From: Pascua guehoae
Lineage: Eukaryota > Basidiomycota > Tremellomycetes > Trichosporonales > Trichosporonaceae
Assembly (NCBI GenBank): GCA_001600415.1
Contig: BCJX01000003.1
Coordinates: forward strand, 1,800,059 to 1,864,058
Length of the DNA stretch: 64,000 bases
Reading direction: 5' to 3'
The notes under the pieces: model-generated
The model's input: the letters and a program-made list of their open reading frames with translations, nothing else
Told to the model about the DNA's origin: nothing
Databases searched by the model: none
Made by a program: the position numbers and the translations under genes
Part shown: positions 41,201 through 55,710 of the stretch, one piece after another
Layout: every line of letters begins with the position of its first letter
Numbering within the stretch: position 1 is the stretch's first letter

Positions 41201-41974
41201 CACGCCGACTCCTGCCATCTCATCTCATCCAAGCCATGCCACGGCATCTCATCAAACATCAAGCATATCCCCCAACCGTCCGAGACACGTGCCGCCAATG
41301 AACAATTGACACCCGAGACGGGCGCCGCCAACTGTGCAGCGCGTGACAGATCTCGGGCATTTTGTGCCACTGTATGGATGTGGTTCGGTGGTTCGGTGGC
41401 TCTGTGGCGTCTTCATGGCCACCGTCCACAAGGACGGTGTGGACGGACCGCACGACCATCGTGCCACGGGCCGAGCATGCCAGGAGAGCGCTGATCGGGC
41501 CGTCGGCACGACGGCCAGAACAAACGTCCCCTGCACAAGTGCCCGGTGTCCGACGTGTGTACGGAAAATGCGCTGTGGAATGGGAATATTGTAGCCCCCC
41601 GCTGGCATTCTTCGACTGCGATCCGACGACGCACAGAACGCCCGGGGGGGGGGGGGGGGTTGGCGTACTGGGTGTCCTTTATTTGACACTCGTTGCAGTG
41701 GTTCGTAGACAAGGTCATGCAAGTGTAGCACATACGTGTTGGTGGTGTGGTGGCTAGGCTTTTCAGTCGACAAGGTCGACATGTCCCTGTCAAAACCCCG
41801 TGCTTCCAGACAGGTGGATACCGTTGTTTGTTGTATTGTCTCGAACTGCCTTGTTGCTCGCCTGTGGCAGTTTTCTCATGGGATGCATGTCTACAATTGC
41901 GAGATGCCTTTTTTTCTACCTCTGTATGCCACCCAAACTACCTACCACCGCGCAGACCACGCCGAGCCCCACGC

Positions 41975-44228
<2,254 letters not shown>

Positions 44229-44522
44229 TTTTGAGCTAGCAGCTAAGGTGTAAGAGTGAGGGAGAAATGAGAGTGAGTGAAGAAGAGGAGAAACGCGTCC
44301 AGCAGCAGTTGCCCAGCACCGCAGATAAAGTCGGAGTCGATGGTGGCTATGTGGCTTTGCATTTCAAAACTCGGCCGTGAGGGGACCGGTGACGTGCCTG
44401 GGACAGACTCTTTTTGTCGCCTGTTCGGATCGCCAGGCCGAAAAAGTCCGTCACCGAAACTTAGCTTGGTCGCCAGTGTTGTACCGTACATACCCCCCCT
44501 CGTCACCTACACTACCGGTACC
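44229..44522. promoter_or_regulatory. Bidirectional promoter between LYS12 and PGS1
   Basis: Only 294 bp separate the two start codons of these divergent mitochondrial genes, so the promoters must overlap or be shared. No defined binding site could be assigned. Confidence 0.5.
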
Positions 44523-47500
44523 ATGTCGCTCGCGGGCCCGTCCCGCCTCGCCGCCGGCGCCGCAGGGCATGTACGGCATGCGCGCCGGCGCGGCCCGGAA
44601 TGTGTGCGCGCGGCCGTGTGCGCACCGAGCATGTGCTCCACGCCGAGCTCCACTGGGGTGGTGACTCGGCGCCAGCTCGCGACGTGCCCCGTGCTCGCCT
44701 CGAGCTCTCGTCCCCGCCCCCACCCCCGCCCGTTCTCCACTGCCAGCGTGGTGGGCGCGGCTGCTGAAGCGCCCGCTGCCGCGCTCCCGCCGGCCTTTGC
44801 CCCGCTCGCCGCGACACTCTCGGGCTCGCAGCCGTGTTTCGGCATGCATGGCGACAATGTCGAGATCATCCCAAACCCCACCGCCTTCCATGCGCGCCTG
44901 CTCGAGATGATTGGGCGCGCGCGCAAGAGGATCCTCATTAGCTCGTTGTATATCGGCATCGAGGAGGAGTCGCTCGTGCGTACTGTCGTAATGTTTGGCG
45001 AGCTGGGCTGACGGCGATTCTTGACGGCGACCTGTTTCTGTCCTCCGACATTTGCTGTTATTCCAACCTTGGTATACCCCGACCTCCCAACCTCGATCCC
45101 ACGACCTCAACCCATGGACACCCTTGTCTCTGACCGTGTACCGCCCATGTTCCTGCACCCACAACCTCAACCCCACGCACCGCGCTCCCTAACCCTCATG
45201 ACCCATTAACACGCGTCCAAACTCCAGGTGGATGCAATCAGCACCGCGCTCGCGTCCAACCCCAGCCTCCGCGCGACATTTGTGCTCGACTACAACCGCT
45301 CGACGCGCGCCACCCGCGGCCCAGGCCCAGCGAGCACCGCCCACATGCTCCTCCCGCTCATCGAGCGCTTTGGGGACCGCGTCGACGTCTGGCTCTACCG
45401 CACACCCAAGCTGAGGGGGCTCGCAGAGCGCATCGTGCCACCACGCTTCAACGAGGGGTGGGGCACGTGGCATGCAAAGTATTACGCCGTCGACGATGAT
45501 GTGGTCTTGACTGGGTGAGTAGCGGCTTGTGCTATTGCCTGGTGTGGACTGGCTGGTCCCGTGGTGTGTGGACTGGTGGTCCGGTATCATGTGCTGGTGT
45601 GCCTCGGGGTTGCGAGTTGGATGAGCTCGGGAGCAGTTGGTGAACGGTTGGTGTGACTCAGTCTGCGCCGTCTTATGTCTGGTGTCGTCGGCGCTGCGGA
45701 CTGTGCTGCCGGTCGTCTTATGACGAAATGTGGGCCTTGCACACTGTACAGCGACACCTTGGGTGCATTGGTGTAATGTGGTGACTATCCATCTGTTCTG
45801 AACTGTTGTCCAATCGCGTCAGGCTCCTGGCCTACTGACAGACGAGCTCTATGCGGCATCCAAAGAGTGCTACTAGACTTTGCATCGTCCACAATGAAGT
45901 GCACTGTGCCCTCTCGCTTCCGTCTCGTTTACGACGACTGCTTGAACCCTGTCACCTGCCCAGTCTCCTGCCTACCGCCCCCCACTTCCGCTGACATCCA
46001 GCGCCAACCTCGCCTCGTCGTACTTTACAAACCGCCAAGACCGCTACGTGCACATTGCCTCGCACCCGTCGCTCCTCTCGTACCTGTCGTCGCTCACGCG
46101 TCTCATCACGGACTACTCGTACAAGCTCGTCCCGCGGGTACGCGGCACATTAGCCGCGGGCGACGTGCTCCTCGACACCCTTGCCGGCAAGAGCGAGTCG
46201 AGCACCTCGTCACCCTCCTCCTCGTCCCCACCCTCCTCGACAGGGATCACAGGCCCGGCGCTGCTGTGGCGCGAGCGCTCCCTCCCGCCACGCGGCTGGG
46301 CGCCACACGCGTGCGCGACGCTCAGCGCGTTCCAGCAGGCGTGGCGCGCGTCCAACAACGTCCGCGCGCGCGACGCCCATGCCGCAGGCGCAGATACGTG
46401 GTTCTGGCCCGTCGTCCAGGCGGGCGTCCTGGGGATCCGCGAGGAGGAGCGCGCGCTGGGTGCCGTGTGGGATGCCGTGCGTGCGAGCGCGAGCGTGGCG
46501 AACAGCACGGGCGGCACGGGCGTAGCCAGTGGTGCCAGCCAAGCTGGCCCCGCATCTCCCGTCGAGGTCGACCTCACATCCGGCTACTTTGGGCTGTACA
46601 AGGCGTACAAGCGCGCGGTGGTCGAGTCGCCCGCGCCCGTGCGCGTGATTGCGGCGTCGCCGCGCGCCAACGGCTTTTTTGGGTCCAAGGGCTTTAGCGG
46701 GCTCATTCCCGAGGGGTACACGCTGCTCGAGAAGCGGTTCTACACCGATGTCGAAAAGCACGGGCGGGTGTGGGATCCAGCGACTGGGGAGGGGGTGCGG
46801 CTGCAGGAGTGGGAGCGCGACGGGTGGACGTACCATGCCAAGGGTGAGTAGGGCGGCTCGAGGCGGAGACATCGGACGGGGTTGGTGAATTTGGGAGAGA
46901 GAGAAGGGGGGGGGGGGGGCTGGCGGGGGGTGGAGCATGAGGTTCCTTGGGTCGTCGTTGGTGTCCAGAGGATATGAGAACGATCCGGTTACGAGCGGGT
47001 TATGAGGATACGAGAAGGGGCGAACGGGGAGGCTGGACAGAGGTTTCGACGACGAGGTCGGACTGGCGCGCCAGAGCCGGACAGAGAACACCTGAACGGG
47101 CGCTGGGCAGAGGACATGAGTGCATCGGGCGAGGACGATGCGCAAGCCACTATAGCACACGCTGAGGGGCGGAACCCTCGACAGACCCAGGGGTCGACCA
47201 GAACCCAGCACAAAGTTGCTTGTCAACGAAGCACCTCCAGCCCACCATATCACTCAGTCCTCCCCCGCCCTCCCCACCCTCCCCTTCCTCAACCCTACCC
47301 ACACCTACCAAACCTACGCCCATCGCCAATCCCCACCCCCACACCCCCACACCCCCACTAACAATCGCAGGCATGTGGGTCTCCCCCACCGCATCCCCAC
47401 CCATCCTGACCTTCCTGGGCTCCTCGAACCTCTCGACCCGGAGTCTCGACCTGGACACCGAGCTCTCCCTCGTCGTCGCGACGCGCAGCCCGAGCCTCCG

Positions 47501-47639
47501 CGCGGCGCTCGCCGACGAGCTCGCCCAGCTCCGCGCGCACGCGCACGACGTTGGGCCCGCCACGTGGGCCGCGCCAGAGCGCAGGGTGAGCGTGCTTGCG
47601 CGCTTGCTGGTGGCGCTAGGTGTGGAGGGTATGTTGTAG
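44523..47639 (+). CDS. PGS1: CDP-diacylglycerol--glycerol-3-phosphate 3-phosphatidyltransferase (phosphatidylglycerophosphate synthase)
   Basis: Four exons: 44523-44975, 45228-45514, 46002-46843 and 47371-47639, 616 residues. The N-terminal 80 residues are rich in Arg, Ala and Ser, as in a mitochondrial presequence. The catalytic part carries two PLD-type HKD motifs. The first is His233-x-Lys235-x4-Asp240 in WGTWHAKYYAVDDDVVLTG, spliced to ANLASSYF. The second is His525-x-Lys527 in YHAKGMWVS, with FLGSSNLSTRSLDLDTEL after it; absence of the Asp there is normal for PGS1. The enzyme makes phosphatidylglycerophosphate, the first step to phosphatidylglycerol and cardiolipin, at the mitochondrial inner membrane. 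The middle contains low-complexity inserts. Introns 2 and 3 are about 500 nt. The frame is open upstream of the ATG, but that would extend into the promoter shared with LYS12. Confidence 0.9.
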
Positions 47640-48293
47640 GGGAGAAGGGTGCAGAGGAGGAGATGAGGGGAGGAGCATTGGAGGAGAGGGGAGGGGAGGG
47701 GAGAGCTGGGTAGCTGGGTGGCTAGATAGGTGGGTAGCTGGGCGGCTGGGTAGGTGGGTAGCTGGGTGGGTAGAGATGGTAGAGCCGGCCTTGGGCTGGG
47801 GCTAGAAATGCATCATTGACACTGCCGCGCTGCTGCGTCGTGGGATGGAGGCGAGTTGAGACTGGCCATGTCGCCCAGAGGGCATGGGCTGGAAGTTGGC
47901 ATCTCGACAAACGTGGCGATTCTGACCATGATATGCTGCTACGTTGGCACGTTACTCTATCTCTCCACGTTGTCTGGCGTCCACCACGTGCCACGGCCAC
48001 CATGTCATCTCAAGGACAACAACCACGACCACGACCCAGCCACGGCCACGACCCAGCCGCCCATCGCCCCGTCCCCTCGCCCCTCCCTCTGCCCACCGTT
48101 CCCGGCACACGCGCACACATGCATGCTGCCAACCTAACACAACAATGTACTGTAGCAAGGCCATGAATGTAACCGCAACTGCCAACCGCCAACTGTCAAC
48201 CACCACTGTCAACCGCCAACTGTCACCTATCTCTCGCCGAAACCTGCAACCTGGTTCCCCATCTAAACGAACACAACCCGTAGCGCAGCTGCA
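47640..48293. other. Intergenic stretch between convergent genes
   Basis: This lies between the PGS1 stop and the SET1 stop. A degenerate GGTGGGTAGCTGGG repeat at 47705-47773 is the only feature seen. Confidence 0.5.
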
Positions 48294-51200
48294 CTAGTTG
48301 AGGTATCCGCGGCACGTGGCTGCGCCACACAGACACGGGACGCGGAGCGCGGGGTCGCTCTCGAGCGGGAACTTGTAGTCGTACAGGATCTGGTGTTAGC
48401 CGTTAGGTTGAATGGGTGTGGGTTGGGTTGGAAGGCCAGAATGTGATAATGGTCCGGGCCGTACGGTCTGGACGACAGGCCCAGGCTGCGCAGGCCGGCC
48501 TCTCCTTCTTGCTTGGATACACGGCAGACTCTGGCGCCTGTGGCGCCGGCGCCGGCGCCGTCGCGTCTTCGCAGTCGCACTCACCTCCTCTCCCGGATGC
48601 AGCATACGCTTTGCGTAAATGACAATCTTGCTCTGTCCGTTGATGCTGATAATCTTTGCGCTCGCACTGGGATCGCAGCTATGGTTGATGAGGCGGGACA
48701 CGCTGCCGCGGAAGGTCGCGTCGCAGACAACGTCGCCGTCGATGCGGAAGAGATAGCTCGACCCGATACCTTGCTTTGTGTACCGCTTTTCGCGAATCTC
48801 GGCGACGGCCGAGCGGCAGAGCTCGCCGACATACTCGCAGACCATTTCGCCGGGCTGGATCGTCTCCATTGCATACAGGCCGTAGCCCTCGATGGCGGAG
48901 CGGGCAAAGCGGAGGGCCTTTTTGCGGATCCGGAGCTGGTTGAAGGCAAACAGGTCCGACTCGGCGGCGGCGACGGCCGTGGGGCCTGCGGCTTTGCGGT
49001 GGACCTCCATGTCGAGCACCATTCGGCGGCCGGCGATACGCGCCGTTCGGCCCGTGGAGACGCCGCCGGGCGCGGACGAGGCTTCCTCGGCAATCGCGGC
49101 AGCACGGTTGCGTTGAGGCAGGTAGGCCGACTTTTTCATGCCGGGAATCTTCTTCCACCCCTCGGCACGCCACGCGCCCGACGTGTGGTACAGCGGATGC
49201 GTGTCGTCCAGCTCGGGCTCGCCGTCCGATAGCCCCTCTGGCTCGGGCGCGCCGTCCGCACATGCGAGTGCTTGCGAGAGCCAGAACGCGTCCTCGTCGT
49301 CCACGATCGCGCCCGTGGCTGCGAGCTTGGCCAGCGCCGACGGCTTGGGCTTCTTCTTGGGCTTGGGCTTGGGTGCTGGCACGGGCGGCTCGGGCTCGAC
49401 AATGACAGTGATCTCGGCCACCGCTGGTTCCGGCGGCGCGGACACAGACACGTCGACCTCGACTTCGGCTTCGGCTTCGAGCTTTGCCTTCTTCTTGGGC
49501 TCCTTTTCCTGTGCCTTTGCGGGACGCTTTTTGGAGGCCTTGGGCTTGGCCACGACGGCAGAGAGGGGCACGGCCTCTTCGTCGTCACTCTCGTCAATGT
49601 CCATCGGCTCCGACCCAGGTTCAGCCACAGGCTCGGATTCGTCCACCTCGTCCACCTTGGGCTCATCCTTGACCGGCTCAATCTTGGGCTCCTTGTCCTC
49701 CTTGTCCACGACAGGCTTCGGCTTCACCGGCGGCTCGTCATCGTCGCTCTCGCTGCTCGTATACTCGACACTCCTTCCGCGTCGCTTGCGCTTCGGGCTC
49801 GTGATTATCGGGCGCCGCGGCGGGGCTGTAGGTCGCTTCTTGGTGATGGTGAGCATACGCCAGTCAGCCTTGACCGGCTGTGCAGGCGCGCTCTCGCCAG
49901 ACTTTGCCGCCTTCACCTCGAGCGCGAGGTTGTAGCCCATGCATGCGCTCTTGTTGAGCAGGATGGCTGCGCGGTGCGCCGTTCCGGCATCCGTAAAGAG
50001 CACATACCACCCTGCGCGCGCGTGCAGCACGTTGCTGGGCTTGAACGCGCGGAAGTGGTCGAGCAGATGCTCTTCACGCACGCGCCCGTGTGGCAGCGTC
50101 TTAGCGTCGATGGAAACATACGCGTGGCCGTTGGCGGCGAGGGCAGCCTTGACGCGCTGCTCGGCCGATTCGTCCGCCGCCTTCTGGTCGGCAGCGGCCC
50201 GAGCCGCTCCACGCGCCCGTCCCCGACCAGCACGCCCGTACGTCGGCGTCGCGTGCGAGTGGTGGTCGTCGTCGGAATCCGAGTCTGAGCGGCTCCGGCT
50301 TAAGCTCCGGCTCCGCGATCGTGAACGTGACCGCGACCGGGAGCGAGAGCGCGATCTCGAACGCGAGCTCGAGCTGACGTTTGGCGATGCCACATCCCAC
50401 CGACGCTGGAGCGGCGAACGCAGGTCGTGTCCGTACGCGGGCTCATTGAATGCGCGCGAAAAGTCTTGGATGCCTGGGCCATGGAACGCACGGCTGAAGC
50501 CTAACCCTTGTCGGGGGCCAAGACCAAGCGCTCCAGGACGCCGCGGCCCGGGACCCAGTGGCTGGAACCCGTTGACAGGGAGGGAGCGGTTGAGTGATGC
50601 AAAGTTTCGTCCGTGCGTGTCGAACCGTGGCCCACGCGGGGGTGGCCGGTATCGCGAGCCAGTCGTCACAACAGGCGTCGGCGTCATGGCCGAGGGTGGC
50701 TGGGGCGATGGTGCGGGCCCCGACGCTGCGGGCGCCGAGCCCTTCATCCCACTCTGGACACCCGCTCCAGAACCCGGGGGCACGACGCTTAACTTGGGTT
50801 TTGGCTTGTACCGCCGGTCCATCTCGTCCTTGACAGCCTTGGTCGTACGCGACCCGTCGCCGTCCAGCACAATCTTGACGCGTTCGTCTCCACTCAGCCC
50901 CACGCGTTGGCCCGTGCACTTGCGCACCACCTCGCGCGCGACCTCGTGCGCGCTTGCCTTGCCGAATGCGGGTCCAGAAAAGTCCACCCAGCAGATCCCG
51001 AGCATCATCCCCGACTTGAGGTCCATCTTGGCGTCAATCTGCTTGATACGTCCGTGCGGTCGCAGGAACTTTGTAATCTGGTCCGTCGTCGTGAGTGGGC
51101 TCAGGCCCGTGAGGCACACCGCTGTGGGCGGCGGGGGCGGTTTGGGACCTGGTGAGTTTTCGTCCCACTAGACATGTCAACAAACGGCGCCACTGCCTCT

Positions 51201-52989
51201 GGCGATAGCTACGCACCTCGTACTTGAGCTCGTAGAACTCTGATCTTGGACGCATCCCCCTCTTGGCACGCTCGCGCTTCTCGCGTGCCTCCCGGGGCTC
51301 GGCCTGCAGTTTCAAGCGCGGGTCCGATACGTCGACGACAGTACCGCTGTACTCTCCATCGAAGCGCTTGACGGGCTTGTCCCCGCCAGCTGGGTCCTTC
51401 GTGCGCACCCACGACCCATTGCCGGGCCGCCGGTGGAAGCAGCGGGGTTCCTTCCATGGGGCTTGAACTGGCGGTGGTGGAGGTCCTCCGTTGCCTGCTG
51501 GGGGGTGCCCCGGGGGTCCCCAAGGACGAGGCGCTGACGCAAATGCCGGTGCCGACCTCGGTCCAGAGGGTGGTCCTGGGGGTGGGAGTGGTGCAGAGGA
51601 CGAGGTAGCGCCATGCCCGTGTCTGTCTGATCTTGGGCCAGTCGGGGGGAACGGTGGCATAGATGGTGGCGGAGCACCTCCGACCGGCGATCTCCATGCT
51701 GCCGGCCCAGGGGGCGCCTTCTTGAAACCCATGACGTCTGGCCATCGCGACGGGTGGACAGGCGCGCTCCGCGGAGGTGGTGAAGGCGCGCGTGACGGGC
51801 CGGCCGACTCGGGCATGCCTGGTGGGGGTGGCGGCGGAGGTGACGCCGGCGGGGGTGGAGGATCGTCTGGTGGAGGGGGCGGAGGCTCGTCGCCTGGTGG
51901 TGGAGGAGGCAGGGGTGATGGTGGGCGAGGGGGAGGTGGTGGAGGTGCGGTAACAGGAGCTGGAGGTACTGGAGGTGCTGGAGGTGCTGGTGGTGCCGCC
52001 GCTGCAGGAGCTGAGGCTACAGACGGCGCAGCTGGCGGTGGAGGTGCATCGCGGCCATCGCGAGTGTCCTTGCGGGTCGCGTGCGGCCCATGACCGTTTG
52101 CACGCCTGTCGCGGTCTTTCTCGGGGCTCGGCAAGCGTACGGGACTCTTGTGCGGAGATAGCGAGAGCGATGTGCTGTCCCGCCGCCATCGTCTGTCTGG
52201 CGAATGGCGGTCGCGGTCGCGCCGGTCGCGGTCACGGTCACGGTCACGGCCACGGTCGCGATCGCGCATGTTGCGGCTGTCATACGCGTCGCGGTCGCGG
52301 GGGTGTGGGTCGCGTCGGTCGCGGTCGCGGTCTCGGTCTCGGTCACGGTCATCGCGTCGGTCTCGGTCGTCCCATCGGTCTCCGCGTCGGTCCCAACTCA
52401 TGCGCCTGTCGCGATCGCGATCGCGATCACGGCCTCGCATGTCACGGTCGCGGTCGCGGTCGCGATCACGCGAGTGGCTGGGACCATGGTCCTGAACAAT
52501 CTCACCGACCTCGCGTTCCGGTTCGCGGTCGCGCGACCGCGAGCGGCTGCGTGCTCGCCACCGGTCTGGTGTCGGCGAGCGTAGTGGTGGACGGTCGCGG
52601 CGCCCACGATCCGAGTGTCGGTCTCTATCCAGATGCCGGTCGCGATCTGTCCTATCTCTATCTCTATCTCCATCGCGGTCCCTGCCCCGCTCCCCGCGCG
52701 ACGGCCCGGCACTAGGTCGCGCGCGTGAACTAAACGCCGGGTGTGAGAGAGGGGGAGGCGGCAGTTGCGCCGGGCGCGCAGGGAGAGCGTGGGTGCTCGG
52801 CGGCTGGATACGAATACCTGCCGCCGACACGGATCCGTCGAGGGCTAATGGCGCAGGGAGTGTCTTTTGCGGCTTTGGCCTGGACGGAGCTCCGGGTAGG
52901 GCGATGGATACGGCGGGCCGGGAGCCGCTGCTCGACGCGAGGGACGCGAGGGACGGCGTCGGCGAAGTGGCCCCGGGCGGCGACATCAC
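48294..52989 (-). CDS. SET1: Histone H3 lysine-4 methyltransferase, catalytic subunit of COMPASS
   Basis: Three exons on the minus strand: 52989-51217, 51167-48585 and 48389-48294, all phase 0, 1483 residues. The first about 590 residues are disordered: Arg-Asp repeats, Arg-Ser stretches and long proline runs. Exon 2 begins with an RRM-like segment ([20 protein letters not shown]) as in Set1, followed by more disorder with RS repeats. A second conserved region is [20 protein letters not shown]. The N-SET segment ([20 protein letters not shown]) precedes the SET domain. There [47 protein letters not shown] and GEE spliced to ILYDYKF build the SAM and lysine sites. The post-SET cysteines [13 protein letters not shown] end the protein. 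It trimethylates H3K4 at active promoters in the nucleus. Confidence 0.93.
52196..52480. repeat. CGGTCG hexanucleotide-type repeat encoding Arg-Asp runs
   Basis: Imperfect GGTCGC/GGTCTC hexamers on the plus strand correspond to Arg-Asp dipeptide repeats in the N-terminal region of SET1 on the minus strand. Length variation here would not break the frame. Confidence 0.75.
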
Positions 52990-53580
52990 ACCTCCGCTTT
53001 ACTGGTGAGTCATGGGTGGAGGGGGAGGTGCCGCAGAGCGGGGAAAGATGTGTGGAGAACGAGGAATACTGCGCGCAGAAGAGAGGGGCCGAAAGAGGAT
53101 ACGAGGGGGTGGGGAATGTATGCTATGCTATGCGTTGAGGATAAACGACGAGCACGGCGAAGGGAGGGGGGTAGGTAGGATTGAGATTTGCGAGTGGAGT
53201 GGATATGAGAGAACTCTTTGTCGGTCTGTCTAAACGCAAAGGGGTACGGCAGTGGTGGGTGGCCATGGACGCATGCTTGCTTCAGGAACGCGCGCCGCTC
53301 GACGCCGCCACCGCCGAGAGCAGACAAAGGGTGAGCAACTAACGACAAAGACGCCGAAACACACCGCTTTTCATCTCAGGGTCAATGCCACGTGAATCCC
53401 ACATGTGACAAACTCACACCTCACAACGCACATGTGCACATGGCATGATGGTGGCATTTCTTCTCTGCACAGTGGTGCTCACCCAGTGTACGTACAACTC
53501 GCTGATGCGGCTCTCACTCTCTCATTGTATCAACCTCATACCACCTCAGACTACCACTCTTCTCGTACTTGTGCTCTTCC
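52990..53580. other. Intergenic stretch, promoter of SET1
   Basis: This lies between the SET1 start and the stop of the next minus-strand gene. No coding region is supported. Confidence 0.5.
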
Positions 53581-55710
53581 TCAGTGCTGGCGGATACGCT
53601 TGGCGGGATGGGCGACGTCGGTGCTGCGCGCCAGAACCTTTGCGCGGTTGCTGTCACGGCGTTCGGTGAGGCGTTGCTTCGACTCGAGGACCTCAGTGCA
53701 GGTAGTCTTGAGATTGTTGTAGCCTGCTGAGTTAGGTATGCTCCCATTTCCTGTTGGTCCCTCACTGGCGATAGTCTGCTTAATGAAGTCATTCATGGTG
53801 CTCAGCTCGTTGGTGATGACGTCTGTGGTGTGAGATACGTTGAGATGATGTTACTCACTGTCCATAGCCGGCTTCCAGACTTGAGTCTCAGGGTACTCCT
53901 TGTCGCGAGTCTCCTCTTGAGCCTTCGACCATAGAGTGTCGAGTGAGAGGTTGTGGATAGGGCTCATCGGATCCTGAAGTGTAGGACTGAGAAAGAGAGC
54001 CTCGGTGAGTTAGCAGAGTAGGGGGGATGTAAACCAACCTTGTTGTTGTCGGCGTTCTGGCCACTGGTGACGGTAGATGGGGTCACCAGGAGACCTCCAC
54101 CAGTTTCGGCCAGGAGTTCTGCAAATGTTTCCTCACGCGGCTGCTCTTCGGCCTTGCGCTTGGCCGATGGAACCATGGCCGATTTGTTGGAAGTCGACTG
54201 CGACTGGGTCGACGTGGTTTCGTCAGCTGAGGGGCTGACAGTGGGGTGTGCGGTGTCGTTGTGCATGGGAGTCACAGAAGAGTTGGTGAAAACCGGAGGC
54301 ATCGAGTTACGGTCGTTGTTGACATTAGAAGCCTCGTGGTTGGCACCCTGCAGACCGTTGGGGGTGTGACTACGCGGGCGACTCTGCGTGCGGGCTGGCG
54401 GGTGACTGGCGTGCTGACGCTGGGGCGGGTATTCGGCAGGGCTCTGCAGACGGTTGTGCGTGCGGCTCGTCGCGCGGTTCTGAGGGTGGCGCGCCCCGAC
54501 GTGGTTTGTGTCGCACTCCCGGGCATCATGAGGGAAAGCCCCGTCGTTAAATACGTTGTCGCTAGAGCCAGTGTTGCCAAAGCCGGTGTCGAGCCCGAAG
54601 TCTGCAGGAATGTTCGTGTAGTTGGTTGCGTGGCCACCCTGGAAAGTGTTGAACACGGCACTTTCCGAGTTGTCGAACGAGTGGAACGAGTTCGGCGGGA
54701 CCTCGCTTTCCTGCTTTGTTAGGGACACACTGTGTATACATCTTACGTCGTCGGAGCCACCATCCAGCGAGTCATCCACCTGTGGCGAGGTGGGGTTAGG
54801 AGCCGCATTCTGACGACGCCCCTCCGTCATCGGGCGCTCCATCGACACGGATTGACGGTGAAAGTTTGCTGGCTGGCTGGAGCGCGGAGTGTTGAACGAC
54901 TGCGATGCGCCCGGCGTTTGGCGATTGTTGCGACCCTCCTGTTGGTCGGTGACCTGCGCAGGCGGTTGACCAAAACCCGACTTGGTCTTCTTCATCGTGT
55001 GGGATGTGTGGCTGGGGATTTGCTTTCCCAGGCTGGGGGATGTGGTCTGATGGGACGGGCGAGGCTGGGGAAAGGAACCAGCCGGGGGGATGCGAGTGGG
55101 TTGGGCAGGCTCGTCCCGGGCGCCACGGGAGGTCTGGAGCTGGGTAGAAGGGCGAGCCCTTTTGGGGAAACCAATTGAAGGCTGGGGGGGAGGAGCTGGA
55201 AGTAACTTGCGTCCCGTATCGTTCTTGGGCGTAGGGCCGAGGAGGGCAAAAGCCTGTTGGGAGCCGCGGTGAGAGTGGCCACCGAATGCGTTGCTGCGGT
55301 GCGCTTGGGAATTGGCACGAGCCTGGTGGTCCTCATGATGGTTGTCCTCGTCAGAAGTTTCCTGCAGTTAGCGTTACCTTCTACATCCACGCCACCTTCC
55401 TCCAGAGTCAGTTCTGCCTTTCTTCCTCGCTCCTCCTCCCTAGCGTTTCACGGCAGGTACTTACCTCGTCGACCTCCTGTAAGCGTGCCTGCGGTAGATC
55501 CATCATCGACGAGGAGTGCATGGGTGCTTCCATAAACCCATTCCCGTCGCGGGAAGGGGTCATGCCCATCATGTTGACTTGAAAGACGGCCACCGGGGTG
55601 CCAAGGGAAGGGTGGGGATTGTATCCCCTCCTCGGCGTTCCGGGGGGCTCATTGAAATGGTCCTGCTGTTCACGACGCTCAGAGTAACCGCTCAAGAGGG
55701 ACCGCGTCAT
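53581..55710 (-). CDS. Largely disordered protein with a conserved-looking C-terminus, function unknown
   Basis: Exons on the minus strand are 55710-55465, 55361-54747, 54710-54039, 53973-53859 and 53822-53581, 629 residues. The start MTRSLLSGYSERREQQDHFN is chosen as the first ATG of a frame with several later Met. Most of the chain is rich in Ser, Pro, Asn, Gln and Thr, with basic patches such as PKRARPSTQ and SAKRKAEEQ that could be nuclear signals. The last two exons are helical and less biased (NLSLDTLWSKAQEETRDKEY and ELSTMNDFIKQTIASEG, ending in a basic RRDSNRAKVLAR helix). The layout recalls meiotic or chromosome-structure proteins, but no family was recognised. The 36-nt intron 54746-54711 is a multiple of three with no stop, so it could be retained without breaking the frame. 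Confidence 0.65.

Larger units (their letters stand above)
40351..41974. other. Intergenic stretch with assembly gap and minisatellite
   Basis: No gene is supported between two genes whose 3' ends face each other. It includes the N gap (40700-40769), a 10-bp minisatellite (41071-41200) and a run of 16 G (41644-41659). Confidence 0.5.

Noticed and set aside
49138..51171. Long plus-strand open frames opposite SET1
   Set aside because: SET1 on the minus strand has clear domains and phases. The plus frames mirror its repetitive codons and contain no recognisable domain.
51491..52715. Gly-rich plus-strand frames opposite the SET1 N-terminus
   Set aside because: They are reverse complements of proline and Arg-Asp repeats. 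The glycine runs are compositional.
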